The translations under genes were made by a program, and so were the position numbers. A stretch of 64,000 nucleotides of DNA from Xanthobacter dioxanivorans (GTDB lineage: Bacteria; Pseudomonadota; Alphaproteobacteria; Rhizobiales; Xanthobacteraceae), in NCBI RefSeq assembly GCF_016807805.1, contig NZ_CP063363.1:83893-147892 (forward strand). The letters are read 5' to 3'. The notes below the pieces were generated by a model. That model saw nothing but the letters and a program-made list of their open reading frames with translations. It ran no database searches and was not told the origin of the DNA. Every line of letters begins with the position of its first letter. The first letter of the stretch is position 1. This document shows, one piece after another, positions 1 to 9,276 of this stretch.

Positions 1-2
1 AC

Positions 3-626
3 TTGTCGGATCATGTCACGGGGCATCCGAATGATATGGTCGTGGACAACAAGGGCCGCATCTATGTCGGCAATTTCGGCTTCGATCTTATGGGTGGTGC
101 CCCGGTATCGCCGACCGTGCTGTTGCGTGTCGATCTGGATGGTTCGGTGCATGAAGTGGCCGATGACCTGTGGTTCCCGAACGGCTCGGTCATCACGCCT
201 GAGGGTGTGCTGATCGTGAACGAAACGATGGGCAACCGCGCCACCGCTTTTGACATTGCCGAGGATGGTAGCCTGACCAACCGGAGGGAATGGTTCAAAT
301 TCGCCGAACTTCCGACCGAGACGTACGTCGCGGATGGTATCGACGCCGGGCAATACCCTTGTGGCCCGGATGGCAGTTGTTTGGACGCAGAAGGCGGCTT
401 GTGGATCGCGGATGCGATGAACGGTCGCGTCTTGCGCGTGTTGGAGGGCGGTGAGGTCACCGAAGAAATCGACCCGGGAACAGGCGTCTTTGCCTGCGGT
501 CTCGGCGGCGCCGACGGCAAGACGCTTTACCTCTGCACAGCACCGGATTTCTTCGAGGACAAGCGTTCTGCGGCCCGCGAAGCCGTTTTGATGGCCACGA
601 AAGTGGACGTGCCCGCTGCCACGTAA
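3..626 (+). CDS. SMP-30/gluconolactonase-like protein, 3' part
   Basis: The gene enters from the left edge of the window, so only about 207 C-terminal residues are visible and the true start is outside. The protein has the repeated short beta-strand pattern of the SMP-30/gluconolactonase beta-propeller family: GHPNDMVVDNKGRIYVGNFG, then WFPNGSVITPEGVLIVNE, then GPDGSCLDAEGGLWIADA. The PNG and PDG turns with Asn and Asp match the family's divalent-metal site. Such proteins hydrolyse sugar lactones or related esters, and the substrate cannot be told from the sequence. A strong hairpin follows about 60 bases after the stop. The gene has no obvious link to the plasmid genes downstream and may belong to a neighbouring catabolic cluster. 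Confidence 0.75.
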   Translation: MSDHVTGHPNDMVVDNKGRIYVGNFGFDLMGGAPVSPTVLLRVDLDGSVHEVADDLWFPNGSVITPEGVLIVNETMGNRATAFDIAEDGSLTNRREWFKFAELPTETYVADGIDAGQYPCGPDGSCLDAEGGLWIADAMNGRVLRVLEGGEVTEEIDPGTGVFACGLGGADGKTLYLCTAPDFFEDKRSAAREAVLMATKVDVPAAT

Positions 627-688
627 CGGTTTGTTGCGTGAAGGAATGCGTGCCATTCTATTTTGCAGCTGCGCGATAATATATCCTT

Positions 689-719
689 GGACTTGCCCCT
701 TGCTACGTGGGGCAAGTCC
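689..719. terminator. strong hairpin after the SMP-30 gene
   Basis: GGACTTGCCCC (689-699) pairs perfectly with GGGGCAAGTCC (709-719) around a 9-base loop. There is no clear T-run on either side, so it may be an atypical terminator or a relic of a mobile-element end. The rest of 627-839 holds nothing recognisable. Confidence 0.5.
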
Positions 720-839
720 ACCGTATCGACCCAGTGGAAATCTGCTCATGCTACAAGAAGTAAAACGTAGCGATGAGTAGACCATTGGAAGACGTCGTCA
801 AACGGTGAACGACCAAGCGCAAGTCAGCGCCGGAAATGC

Positions 840-992
840 TTAGTTGTTCAGTCCCGGCATCTGTTGGATCGGGTTCAGGATGAATCTGTTGGGCTCTGCT
901 GTCCAGATCTTGCAGATGTATTCGTAGGGTGTGAGGCCGCCTAGGGTCTTCAGCCTGCGCGCAAAGTTGTAGGCTGCGATGAAATCCCCGTT
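840..992 (-). pseudogene. IS481-type transposase C-terminal remnant
   Basis: On the minus strand this stretch encodes roughly the last 50 residues of an integrase-core transposase, including FARRLKTLGGLTPYEYICK and ending in LNPIQQMPGLNN before the stop at 840-842. That ending is characteristic of IS481-family transposases. The catalytic part is absent and the upstream sequence is unrelated, so this is a dead stub. It marks an old insertion or deletion junction between the SMP-30 gene and the following plasmid-like sequence. Confidence 0.7.
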
Positions 993-1011
993 ATATAGTC
1001 AACGATACGCA

Positions 1012-1180
1012 TTATTTCCGCCCCCAATATTCTTCACAAATATCCAGAGCAGGTTTGTTCAGCTTTGCCGCTTCTGAGGACTTGGCGTCCAGTATAGCAA
1101 TGAACTTCTCGGCCTCTATGTTCGCCGTAAGAATATTGAACTCGCTTTCTGCTGCATCCCATTTAACGTGGCGCTGCTGA
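1012..1180 (-). pseudogene. possible gene fragment of unknown function
   Basis: The minus strand reads an open, protein-like helical sequence (HVKWDAAESEFNILTANIEA, then EAAKLNKPALDICEEYWGRK) ending at a stop at 1012-1014. It has no plausible start and runs into the opposite strand of the small membrane-protein gene. It may be the tail of a broken gene, or simply an antisense reading. I do not recognise a family. Confidence 0.25.
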
Positions 1181-1182
1181 AA

Positions 1183-1386
1183 ATGAAGAAGTTTCTCGAT
1201 ATACTGACCTGGTTCATCTTGATCGCATTATGCGGAGGTTCTGTTGTATGGCATTTTATCGATACTGAAAAAGAAACCCAACTAAGTATATTTCTCGGTA
1301 GAATGACTTTTATCTTCGGTGGCATTGGTATCGCCCTGCTCGTGTTTCATCTGATAACCCTTCTATTGTTTCCAACTCGTAAATAA
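1183..1386 (+). CDS. small two-helix membrane protein, unknown function
   Basis: The reading frame encodes a 67-residue protein from the ATG at 1183; a GTG at 1168 would add five residues. It has two strongly hydrophobic segments, about residues 8-26 (LTWFILIALCGGSVVWHF) and 41-60 (FIFGGIGIALLVFHLITLLL), separated by a short charged loop, and a basic C-terminus (FPTRK). This is the layout of a small inner-membrane protein. No family is recognised. The base composition is more AT-rich than the surrounding plasmid genes, which suggests a separate origin. It lies just upstream of the truncated helicase gene on the same strand. Confidence 0.45.
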   Translation: MKKFLDILTWFILIALCGGSVVWHFIDTEKETQLSIFLGRMTFIFGGIGIALLVFHLITLLLFPTRK

Positions 1387-3831
1387 TCCGCATCCTTGGA
1401 GGAACGCTTATGAGTATGACAGAAAATCATTACCGCCTTGGGCAAAGCGTTTCAGCTCCGAATCCAAGTTCATTCCCGATTCCTACCGGGACGAGGTTTT
1501 CCGGTTCGTGCAAGGGGCGGTCTGCCCGAAAGAAGACATTGGCCGCAAGGTCACGGCCGGCGGCATCATCGCCATTTCCAACTGGCATGTGCTGTCGGAA
1601 GAAGGCGAGCCGCTTGAGGATGAGGAAATCACCGCGCCGGGGGAATCCGCCGATCCGAAAATCGTTGTGCAGAGCGTCCTTCCCCTGACGCCCGGCACCA
1701 GCCAAGGCAACGATTTGAACGTGCTGAACCGTCGCTATGAGCGCGGCGGCATCCTCTCCTACCTGAAAGACCTGCCCGCGCTCATGGTCTTCAATGACGA
1801 AGCCCACCATATTCACGAGTTCAAGCGGGAAGGCGAGGTGACGGAAGTTGAATGGCAAAAGAGCCTCAACCTGATCGCAGAACCCAAGGGCCGCCGCTTC
1901 GTCCAAGTGGACTTTTCGGCCACGCCCTATAACGAGGTCGGGACTGGCCGGAACAGCCGGAAATCCTACTTCCCGCACATCGCCGTTGATTTCGACCTGA
2001 AGACGGCCATGCGCACCGGCCTGGTCAAATCCCTTGTTCTCGACAAACGCTCCGAAATCGGGGCGCTGAGCCATGAGGAATTGGATTTCAAGGCCGATCG
2101 GGATGAGAACGGCAACCCGATGCTGTCAGAGGGGCAGCGCATTATGTTGCGCGCCGGCCTGACCAAGCTCCGGAAGCTGGAAGCCGATTTTGCCGCCCTC
2201 GATCCGGACAAGCATCCGAAAATGCTGGTGGTCTGCGAAGACACCACGGTTACGCCGCTCGTCGCTGATTTCATGCAGCTCGAAGGGCTGGCCGATGACG
2301 AGGTTTTGCGCGTCGATTCCAACCGCAAGGGCGAGCTGAAGCCCGACGAATGGAAGGTGCTGCGCGAACGCCTGTTCGACGTGGACCGTCACAAATCCCC
2401 GCGCGTCATAGTGAGCGTGCTCATGCTGCGCGAAGGCTTCGACGTGAATAACATCTGCGTCATTGTCCCGCTGCGCGCATCGAGCGCCGGCATCTTGCTG
2501 GAACAGACGATCGGGCGCGGCTTGCGTCTGATGTGGCGCGGCAATGAATACGACGACATAAAGCGGGAGAACCGCCAGCTCATTCGCGGCGGAAAGACAC
2601 CCTCCAACATGATCGACATTCTTTCGATCGTGGAGCATCCGGCGTTCCAGGGCTTCTATGACGAGCTGATTCAGGAAGGCTTGGCGGCTGAAGCAGATGA
2701 CAACGACGACGAGGCGAATGGCAGCTCGACCGGCGACCTGATCTCGGTTGGCCTCCGGCCGGGCTTCGAGGAATACGATTTCGCCATACCCTTCATCCTG
2801 CGGGAACAGGTCGAGGCGCTGGAAGATACCCATATCGACCCTTCGAGCCTCGCGCCGTTCGGATCGTTTTCGCTCCAACAACTCAAGGGGCAGATCGGCC
2901 AGGGCGAGAAGTTCCATTCCGAAGACGTGCAGGCGAAAACGCGCTTTGGCGACTATCGCGTGCATGGCGGCGTGATGACCGCGACGGGATATAATGACTA
3001 CCTGGCCCGGATCACGCGCCGGATCACGGAAGCCGTCACCCTGACGGATACCACAAACAGCTCGAAGGCTTTCGCCAACGCCAGCAAGTTCCCCTACATC
3101 CAGATAAACCGGGCCGAGATGGCCGAGGGCATCGACACCTTCATTCGTCGGCACCTGTTCGGCCAGGAGCTGGACCCTCTCACGGATGAGAACTGGCGCG
3201 TCCTGCTGATCGACCCGGTGACGGAGCACATTATCAAGGTGTGGGCGCGCGCCATTCTCGAAGCGGAAGACAGCGTGATTGTCGCCAATGCCGAGGTCGC
3301 GCATCGGCGTCTTTCGGAAGTGCCCAAGCTCGCCATGCGGGAAGGATCATCGCTGGCCGTCGAGAAAGCTATCTATCTGCGCCTTCCCTATCCCTCGCGG
3401 AACGGCGGCCTTGAACTGGCATTTATGGAAACCTGCGAGCGTGACGCCAGCGTTGAAGCCTTCTGCAAGATCAACGAGCAGAAACACACCTTCGCGCGCC
3501 TGCGATACATCAAGGAAGATGGGCTTCCGGCGTTCTATTCGCCGGATTTCTTCGTGAGAGCAGGCGGAGCGATTTATCTGGTGGAAACAAAGGCACAAGG
3601 CCAGCTCACCAGCCCGAACGTGCTGCGCAAGCGCAAGGCCGCCGTTTCATGGTGCGACCGGATCAACGCCCTTCCTCCGGAACAGCGTAGCGATTCCGAA
3701 TGGCACTATGTCCTTCTCGGGAAGACACCTTCTATGGCTGGCGGGACAAGGGCGGCTCGATCGCTGATCTTCTTGCCTATGCCCGGCTGCGCCCTGTCGA
3801 AGACAAAGGCCAGGCCAAGTTCGCCTTCTGA
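1387..3831 (+). pseudogene. type III restriction Res-type DEAD/DEAH helicase, truncated and frameshifted
   Basis: The product resembles the Res/helicase subunit family of type III restriction enzymes and their stand-alone relatives, which couple ATP hydrolysis to DNA translocation. Visible motifs are the Walker B box (FNDEAHH), motif III (VDFSATPY), and helicase motifs V-VI (VSVLMLREGFDVNN, LLEQTIGRGLRLMWR). A nuclease-like tail includes SPDFFVRAGGAIYLVETKAQ. The Walker A region and everything before it (roughly 200-250 residues) are missing, so the gene is 5'-truncated near 1387-1430. GTG 1508 is only an internal start. At the 3' end the frame breaks in the GGG run at 3719-3721: the other frame continues DTFYGWRDKGGSIADLLAYA to a stop at 3829-3831, which looks like the native end. 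Without a P-loop the fragment cannot be an active helicase. Confidence 0.75.
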
Positions 3832-3852
3832 ACTTCACGCCGGGGCAGCAAT

Positions 3853-4602
3853 CTATTGCCCCGGCGCTTTCACGGTGATGGTGCAACGCTGATCCTCGCC
3901 GGCCGTGCGCGCGGCCTCCCAACAAGCCGCTACCGCCTCCCTGTTCGCCTCAACAAGCTGATCGGCCGACGCCACCCGCTGCCATGCTTCCGGGCTGCCG
4001 AACGCCATGAGGCTCATGCCGGCCTGCCACGGCCTTTCGCCCATGACGACGCTGGCGACACGCGGCGCGGCCGAGAACGGCAACAGGCGCGGAAGGAACA
4101 GCATCACCAGCGCGCCGGCGAGCAGGCCGACAGCGAAGGCGACGACAAGCCACCAATTTTGCCGATCGCGCTCCCGCGCGCTGGCGACGTGCGCCGAAAG
4201 ATTGCGGCCGGCGCGCTCGAGGTCGGACGCCTGCCGCTCGAGCTGCTGCGCGGCGGTGCGTATAAGGGCCTCGCCGCTGCGCTCGAGGACCGCCGCATAG
4301 TGCTGCGCGCCCTGCCGGAGAATGGGTGACTGCTCTACGCCGTGCATCCGCTCCGCAACATTGTCGAGCGCCTGCACGAGCTGGGCGAGCTGGGGCTTGT
4401 AGTCCTGCGCCGGCTCGATCTTTTCGAGCTGGTCGAAAGCCGCTTCCAGCCCGCGCCGCATCACGGTCATTTCCGCGCCGATCTGCGCGCCCTGCGTCTC
4501 GATCGTGCGCCGTAGCGCGTCGAACGCGGCGGCCGGGTCGCCGGCGTCCTCGTCCAGTGCTTCCGGCTCGATTCCTTCCCTGTCGTCGTCCAGCTCCGCC
4601 AT
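3853..4602 (-). CDS. DUF6118-type membrane protein of the relaxase locus
   Basis: The 249-residue protein begins with an acidic segment (DDDREGIEPEALDEDAGD), followed by about 110 residues of predicted coiled-coil (IETQGAQIGAEMTVMRRGLE onward). One transmembrane helix (WWLVVAFAVGLLAGALVMLF, about residues 149-168) follows, then a C-terminal domain with two cysteines and conserved-looking tryptophans. The architecture matches the DUF6118 proteins regularly found downstream of Ti-type relaxase genes in alphaproteobacterial plasmids. It starts 11 bases after the end of traA, so the two are probably co-transcribed. Its role in transfer is unknown; a membrane tether for the relaxosome or an entry-related role is only inference. 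Confidence 0.65.
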   Translation of the reverse strand: MAELDDDREGIEPEALDEDAGDPAAAFDALRRTIETQGAQIGAEMTVMRRGLEAAFDQLEKIEPAQDYKPQLAQLVQALDNVAERMHGVEQSPILRQGAQHYAAVLERSGEALIRTAAQQLERQASDLERAGRNLSAHVASARERDRQNWWLVVAFAVGLLAGALVMLFLPRLLPFSAAPRVASVVMGERPWQAGMSLMAFGSPEAWQRVASADQLVEANREAVAACWEAARTAGEDQRCTITVKAPGQ

Positions 4603-4613
4603 GTTCTCCGTGC

Positions 4614-7600
4614 CTACCTTTCCATGCCGATGCCCCGGCTAAGCCGGTGGCCGCGTGTCATTTCGTCTTGCAGCGCGCGGGCAATGGTCTGCTCGCGGCG
4701 AAGCTCCTGACCGATTCCAAGTTCCTGCCGGCGATTGCGCAGGATGGAATCTACCTGCGGGTCACGCTCAAGGCTCTTGGTCATGCCGTTCATGTGGCTT
4801 TCGACCTTGGCGCGGGCGTCGTCGTGCTGCCAGCCGCGAAGCTCCCGGCGCTGCCCCTGTAGCTCCTGCCAGCGTTCAACGAACCGCTCGGCCCTGATAT
4901 TCGGGTCTTGCAGCGCGGCGTTTTCGCGCTTCATCCCGTCGATAACATGGGCGACACGCTCCCGGCCGGAAAGCTCGGTCATGGCGCGCGCCGTCGCCGG
5001 GTCGTTTTCCAGCGTCGAGCGCATCAAATCTTTCATGCCGCCGCGCACCTGGTCGAGCTGCTGGCCGGCATCGCGCATTTCCTGCCGCTGCATGTCGAGA
5101 ACGGGCAGGCCCTCGCGCCGGTGCTGGTCGATCGACTGATAGGCCCGCGAATATCGGTCAACGGCCGTCTCAAGCGGCGACGGCCCCCGCGCCCGCTCGG
5201 CCAGCCGGTCGGGCGCCGGCGCCGGCCGCAAGCTCCCTTCCCTTTCCGGCCGCTCGCTGCGCTCCTGAGAGGCGGCAGGACGCGCATTGAGCTTGAGGCC
5301 GGCGAACATACCGCGCCGCTGCTTCTCGGCCTGCTGCGGCCTGTTCTGGTCGATCTGTGGGCCGTCCTCGCCGGCGCGGTCTGGCTCGCGGCTCTCGGCC
5401 GCCGCGCCGCGCCCGAGTTTCAGGCCCTCGAACGGATTGCGGCGCTGCTGTCGATCGCCGGCGAGATCCTCGCGCGGATCTGCACGGAGATCCTGCGCGA
5501 GATCCGCGCCAACTTTTTGCGAGGATCTGCGATCAAGCGCATGATCCCCGGCCGTCGACTCCCGCTCCGCACGTAGCCCGGCCGCGCGCTCGGCCGGAAT
5601 CTCGATCTCGCTGCGGATGCCCATTTGCTCCGCGATCCCGCGCCGCTCGGCAAAGTCGCGGGTATAATCGAGCGTCGTTTCCTTGACGCCCGACCGGGAA
5701 AGGCGGCGCTCTAGCTGGCTATAGGCCAGCTCGCCGGCGTCCTGAACCTTCCATGCGTTCCGGTGCGTCTGCGTCCCATCCGGCAAGGTGACGGGGGTGG
5801 AACCCTCATGCTGTAGGCCGATCTTCTCCCCGATCTCCGGCGCGGCCTCCTTCATGGCGCGCTCAAGATCGACGCCCCATAGGGTGCGCTGCTCGCCCTT
5901 GTCGTTTTCCAGCGTCACGAAATAGCTGCCGGATTTCTGCGGGTCATGCTCGAACGGGGCGGCCCCATGCTCGACCAGCCGGCCGGCATTGGTGAACTCG
6001 TCCTGTGCGGCGTAGAGCTGCATACCATCACGATGCCGGGTCATGGCGACATAGGTTAGGTGCCGGTCCATCGTCCCCGACGCCATCACATAGGACCGAT
6101 CGACCGTCGCACCCTGATTTTTGTGAATCGTCGTCGCATAGCCGTGGTCGATCGCCTGATAGTCGCCCATCGGCACGGAAACGCTACGCTCCCGGCCGCC
6201 GTCCAGCGTGGCGATGATCCGGCCTTCCTCGACATGCTCGACCGTGCCAAGCATCCCGTTTTTCACGCCAAGGTCGCGGTTGTTCTCCAAGAACACGATG
6301 CGGTCGCCGGGCGCGAACTCCCGCTTTCCGTCATTGGTCTGGAAGGTCAGCGCGCCGGCGTCCTCGCCCTGCGCCAGCTCGCCCCGGTCCTGTAGCTCGG
6401 TCCTGATCGCGTCATTGATCGCCCGAACATCGGCCCGGCGATGCGCCATCGCTACGCGGGTGCCGTCCGGGCGCTCGTCGCGGTCGGCAAGATAATCCCG
6501 CACGATCTGGCCGCGCGCGTCCTCGCCCGTCTCGGCAAAGCTGATATTGCCATGATCCCGATAGGCTGCCAGCCCCTCGGCCGTCCGGTGCGTGGCGAAG
6601 TCAACCGACGCCTCCCGCTGCCAGTCCACGCGCTGCCGGCGTATCTCGGACAGCTCGGCATGGCCGATTTCCTCCGTGATCGCCCGGAACGGTGCGCCGG
6701 CCCCGATCGCCTGTAGCTGCTCATGGTCGCCTACAAGGACGATCTTCGCCCCGCGCGCCTCGGCCTCGCCAACGAAGCGGGCGAGCTGGCGGCTCCCGAC
6801 CATGCCGGCCTCGTCGATCACGAACACGTCGCCGCGGCCGATCGTGCCGCGGTCGTTCTCCCAACCGCGGGACCATGACGCGAGGGTGCGGCTCTGGATG
6901 CCGGAACTTTCCTCCAAGCCCTCGGCCGCCTTCCCCGACAAGGCCGCACCGTGGACCTGATAGCCCTCGGCCTCCCATGCCTCGCGCGCCGCCGCGAGCA
7001 TGGTGGACTTGCCAGCGCCGGCATAGCCGACAACGGCCGCGATCCGCTCCGGCCCGGTGATATGCTCGATCGCCCGGCGCTGCTCGTCGGACAACCGGGC
7101 GGAAGCATCGCCGGCGCTGCGCTGAATGGCGGCGTCCTGCCGCTCTATGGCGCGCTCGACATGCCGGCGATCGACGCCATGACCATGCGCGCCGTGCATC
7201 CGCTGCGCGCTCTCGATCATGCCGGATTCGATCTCGACCATTTCGCGGGTCGAATAGCGGGCAAGCTCGATCTCGCCCGTTGCCGGGTCGGCCCGCTCGG
7301 GCTGAAGCTCGACCAGCGCCGGCGAGGCCATCACCTTGGCGAACGCGCTCTGAAACTCCTGCGGATCGTCGTTGATGTAGCGATGCAGCGCCCGCGCAAC
7401 GTCGTGCCGGTCGAACACGCTCTTTTCCCCGGTGATGAGGGTTAGAACCTGCTCGGGCTTCTCCCGGATCAACTCGGCATTGCGCCGGGCCGCTTCCTCG
7501 TCCAGCCGCGCCCGCGATACGTCGAGGCCGCGCCGCTCCATCTGCGTGGCATGGACGCCCATATGTTCGGTTGGCGCGATCTCTAGCCCGCGCTCCATAT

Positions 7601-8219
7601 GCGAACGATGGTCGATGCGAATATCTAGCCCGGCCATCGCAAGCCGCTCGTTGGCGATCCCCTCCCATCGCTGGCGAAGGTCGCGGAGCTGCATATCTGT
7701 CGTCGGCAGGTCGTGCGCCAACAGCCATTTGTTTTCGCGCTCAAGATAGGTCTTGTCGCCTAGCCCGTCCTCCGTCACCTGCCGCGTGGTCATAAGAATG
7801 TGGGCATGGTGATTGCGAACGTCGCTCGCCTCGTGCGGCGCATGAATGGCGAAGTCCACGGCCGCGCCGTAGCGGTCGGCCAGCTCCTGCGCCATCTCCC
7901 GCGCCGCCTCTAGCCGCTGCTCGGCCGATAGCTCATGCGGCAAGGCAATCTCGAACTCCCGCGCAACGCGGGCATCCTTGCGCTTCTCGGCAAACTCGGC
8001 GGCGTTCCACAAGTCCGACCGATCCCGCGCCCAATCGGCTGAAACGCCTTCGGGCAAGACGATCTCGGCATGTTCAACGCCCTGCTTGCGGCTGAAATCA
8101 TGCGTGATCCCGTCGCGTTCGTTGGTCAGCTTCTCCCCGGCACGATAAGCCATTGAGGCGACGGCGCTACGGCCGCCCGCCCGCGAAACTGGCTTCATGC
8201 TCAAATGGTAGATCGCCAA
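4614..8219 (-). CDS. traA: Ti-type conjugative relaxase/helicase TraA
   Basis: TraA nicks one strand at oriT, stays covalently attached, and unwinds the strand for transfer. The N-terminal MobA/MobL (MOBQ) domain is clear: YHLSMKPVSRAGGRSAVASM with the likely catalytic Tyr in MAYRAGE (about residue 25), and the metal-binding histidines in RNHHAHIL (about 136-142). A RecD/TraI-type helicase follows, with Walker A VVGYAGAGKST (about 396-406), Walker B VFVIDEAGMVG, and the C-terminal motif TIHKNQGATVDRSYVM. The frame is open to 8291, but family members start at the AIYHLS segment, so I chose the TTG at 8217-8219 (1201 residues). The gene is intact and full length. It points away from the predicted oriT immediately upstream. 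Confidence 0.92.
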   Translation of the reverse strand: MAIYHLSMKPVSRAGGRSAVASMAYRAGEKLTNERDGITHDFSRKQGVEHAEIVLPEGVSADWARDRSDLWNAAEFAEKRKDARVAREFEIALPHELSAEQRLEAAREMAQELADRYGAAVDFAIHAPHEASDVRNHHAHILMTTRQVTEDGLGDKTYLERENKWLLAHDLPTTDMQLRDLRQRWEGIANERLAMAGLDIRIDHRSHMERGLEIAPTEHMGVHATQMERRGLDVSRARLDEEAARRNAELIREKPEQVLTLITGEKSVFDRHDVARALHRYINDDPQEFQSAFAKVMASPALVELQPERADPATGEIELARYSTREMVEIESGMIESAQRMHGAHGHGVDRRHVERAIERQDAAIQRSAGDASARLSDEQRRAIEHITGPERIAAVVGYAGAGKSTMLAAAREAWEAEGYQVHGAALSGKAAEGLEESSGIQSRTLASWSRGWENDRGTIGRGDVFVIDEAGMVGSRQLARFVGEAEARGAKIVLVGDHEQLQAIGAGAPFRAITEEIGHAELSEIRRQRVDWQREASVDFATHRTAEGLAAYRDHGNISFAETGEDARGQIVRDYLADRDERPDGTRVAMAHRRADVRAINDAIRTELQDRGELAQGEDAGALTFQTNDGKREFAPGDRIVFLENNRDLGVKNGMLGTVEHVEEGRIIATLDGGRERSVSVPMGDYQAIDHGYATTIHKNQGATVDRSYVMASGTMDRHLTYVAMTRHRDGMQLYAAQDEFTNAGRLVEHGAAPFEHDPQKSGSYFVTLENDKGEQRTLWGVDLERAMKEAAPEIGEKIGLQHEGSTPVTLPDGTQTHRNAWKVQDAGELAYSQLERRLSRSGVKETTLDYTRDFAERRGIAEQMGIRSEIEIPAERAAGLRAERESTAGDHALDRRSSQKVGADLAQDLRADPREDLAGDRQQRRNPFEGLKLGRGAAAESREPDRAGEDGPQIDQNRPQQAEKQRRGMFAGLKLNARPAASQERSERPEREGSLRPAPAPDRLAERARGPSPLETAVDRYSRAYQSIDQHRREGLPVLDMQRQEMRDAGQQLDQVRGGMKDLMRSTLENDPATARAMTELSGRERVAHVIDGMKRENAALQDPNIRAERFVERWQELQGQRRELRGWQHDDARAKVESHMNGMTKSLERDPQVDSILRNRRQELGIGQELRREQTIARALQDEMTRGHRLSRGIGMER

Positions 8220-8250
8220 CCCGTTGCCTCGATCTAGTTTCCGCCTTTCC

Positions 8251-8270
8251 CGCCAGCCTCCAAGCTGGCG
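8251..8270. repeat. inverted repeat next to oriT
   Basis: CGCCAGC (8251-8257) and GCTGGCG (8264-8270) form a perfect 7-bp stem with a 6-base loop. It lies between the traA start and the nic region, and could be an accessory relaxosome site or an operator for traA. Confidence 0.5.
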
Positions 8271-8277
8271 GCGCGCT

Positions 8278-8308
8278 GAGTTGCATAGCAACTCGTAAGT
8301 GCGCCCTT
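8278..8308 (+). other. oriT: origin of transfer (MOBQ/RSF1010 type) with nic site
   Basis: A perfect inverted repeat (GAGTTGC 8278-8284, GCAACTC 8288-8294, 3-base loop) is followed directly by GTAAGTGCGCCCTT (8295-8308). This is the layout of RSF1010-type origins, where a hairpin precedes the conserved TAAGTGCG/CCCT core. The predicted nick is between G8303 and C8304. It sits just upstream of the traA gene that would use it. Confidence 0.85.
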
Positions 8309-8486
8309 CTCAACTCAATCGCTACGCTATTTCGTCGCTCGGTGTGGCGCTTGCGGCAAGGTCGATGCGATGAACTGAGGCCCTGATTGTGCTGCAAAGC
8401 CGCCAAAAATTCAAGGTAGCGCATAATCGTGTTTGGTGACGCTGCTTGCATCGGATAGACTTCGGCTCAAATGGGAGTGCAGACCG

Positions 8487-9263
8487 ATGGCAATAGACAG
8501 CGCCGGAACACTTGCGTTGCTGATCGACGGCGATAATGCCACCCCGAAAATCATAACCGGGCTGCTGGCTGAGATCGCCAACTATGGCACCGCCAGCGTC
8601 AAGCGCATCTATGGCGATTGGACCAAGCCGAACCTCAACGGCTGGAAAGAGTGCCTGCTGGAACACTCGATTCAGCCGGTCCAGCAATTCGCCTATACGA
8701 CCGGGAAGAACGCAACGGACGGCGCGATGATTATCGACGCGATGGACTTGCTCTATACCGGCCGCTTCTCCGGTTTCTGCATCGTCTCAAGTGATAGCGA
8801 CTTTGCCCGCCTGGCCGCGCGCATCCGTGAGCAAGGCGTCATCGTCTATGGGTTCGGGGAGCGCAAGACGCCCCGCCCCTTCATCACCGCTTGCGACAAG
8901 TTCGTCTATTTCGACGTGCTCAACACGGCCGGGGAACAGAAGGAAGCGGAAGCCGTCACCGCGCCTAAAGCGGCCGCCGCCAAGCCTGCACCGGCGAAAG
9001 CGGCACTCGATCGCGCTGCCCTCGACATGCTGGCGAAAGCTGTCACCGCCTCGGCCGACGAAGACGGCCGCGCTAATCTGGCCCGCGTCGGCGCGCACCT
9101 GGCGAAACAATCGCCGGATTTCGACGCCCGTAACTATGGCTTTCCCCGCCTCTCCGATCTGGTCGAGGCGTCGGGCATTGTCGAGGTCGAGCGCATTGGC
9201 GAAAATCCGAAAATTATCATGGTTCGCCTCAAGGGCGGGCCAACCCCTCGCCCCGCTAGATAG
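8487..9263 (+). CDS. NYN-domain protein with OST-HTH/LOTUS-like C-terminus
   Basis: The 258-residue protein starts with a NYN/DUF88 PIN-like nuclease domain: LALLIDGDNATPK (first Asp pair), KNATDGAMIIDAMDLLY (central Asp residues) and FCIVSSDSDFARLAARIRE (final acidic motif). The acidic residues expected to bind metal in this RNase-type fold are present. After an Ala/Lys-rich linker (about 165-185), residues 190-258 look like an OST-HTH/LOTUS RNA-binding domain ending in YGFPRLSDLVEASGIVEVE. ATG 8487 was chosen because it begins the conserved domain. It is divergent from traA across oriT and reads into traD-traG. The family acts on RNA; a role in plasmid transfer or maintenance is inferred from position only. 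Confidence 0.75.
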   Translation: MAIDSAGTLALLIDGDNATPKIITGLLAEIANYGTASVKRIYGDWTKPNLNGWKECLLEHSIQPVQQFAYTTGKNATDGAMIIDAMDLLYTGRFSGFCIVSSDSDFARLAARIREQGVIVYGFGERKTPRPFITACDKFVYFDVLNTAGEQKEAEAVTAPKAAAAKPAPAKAALDRAALDMLAKAVTASADEDGRANLARVGAHLAKQSPDFDARNYGFPRLSDLVEASGIVEVERIGENPKIIMVRLKGGPTPRPAR

Positions 9264-9276
9264 AAGGAAACGACAC

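Noticed and set aside
2126..3304. Long antisense reading frames opposite the helicase, traA, tnp and trb genes.
   Set aside because: They are explained by high-GC codon bias; they lack recognisable domains and lie fully inside well-supported genes.
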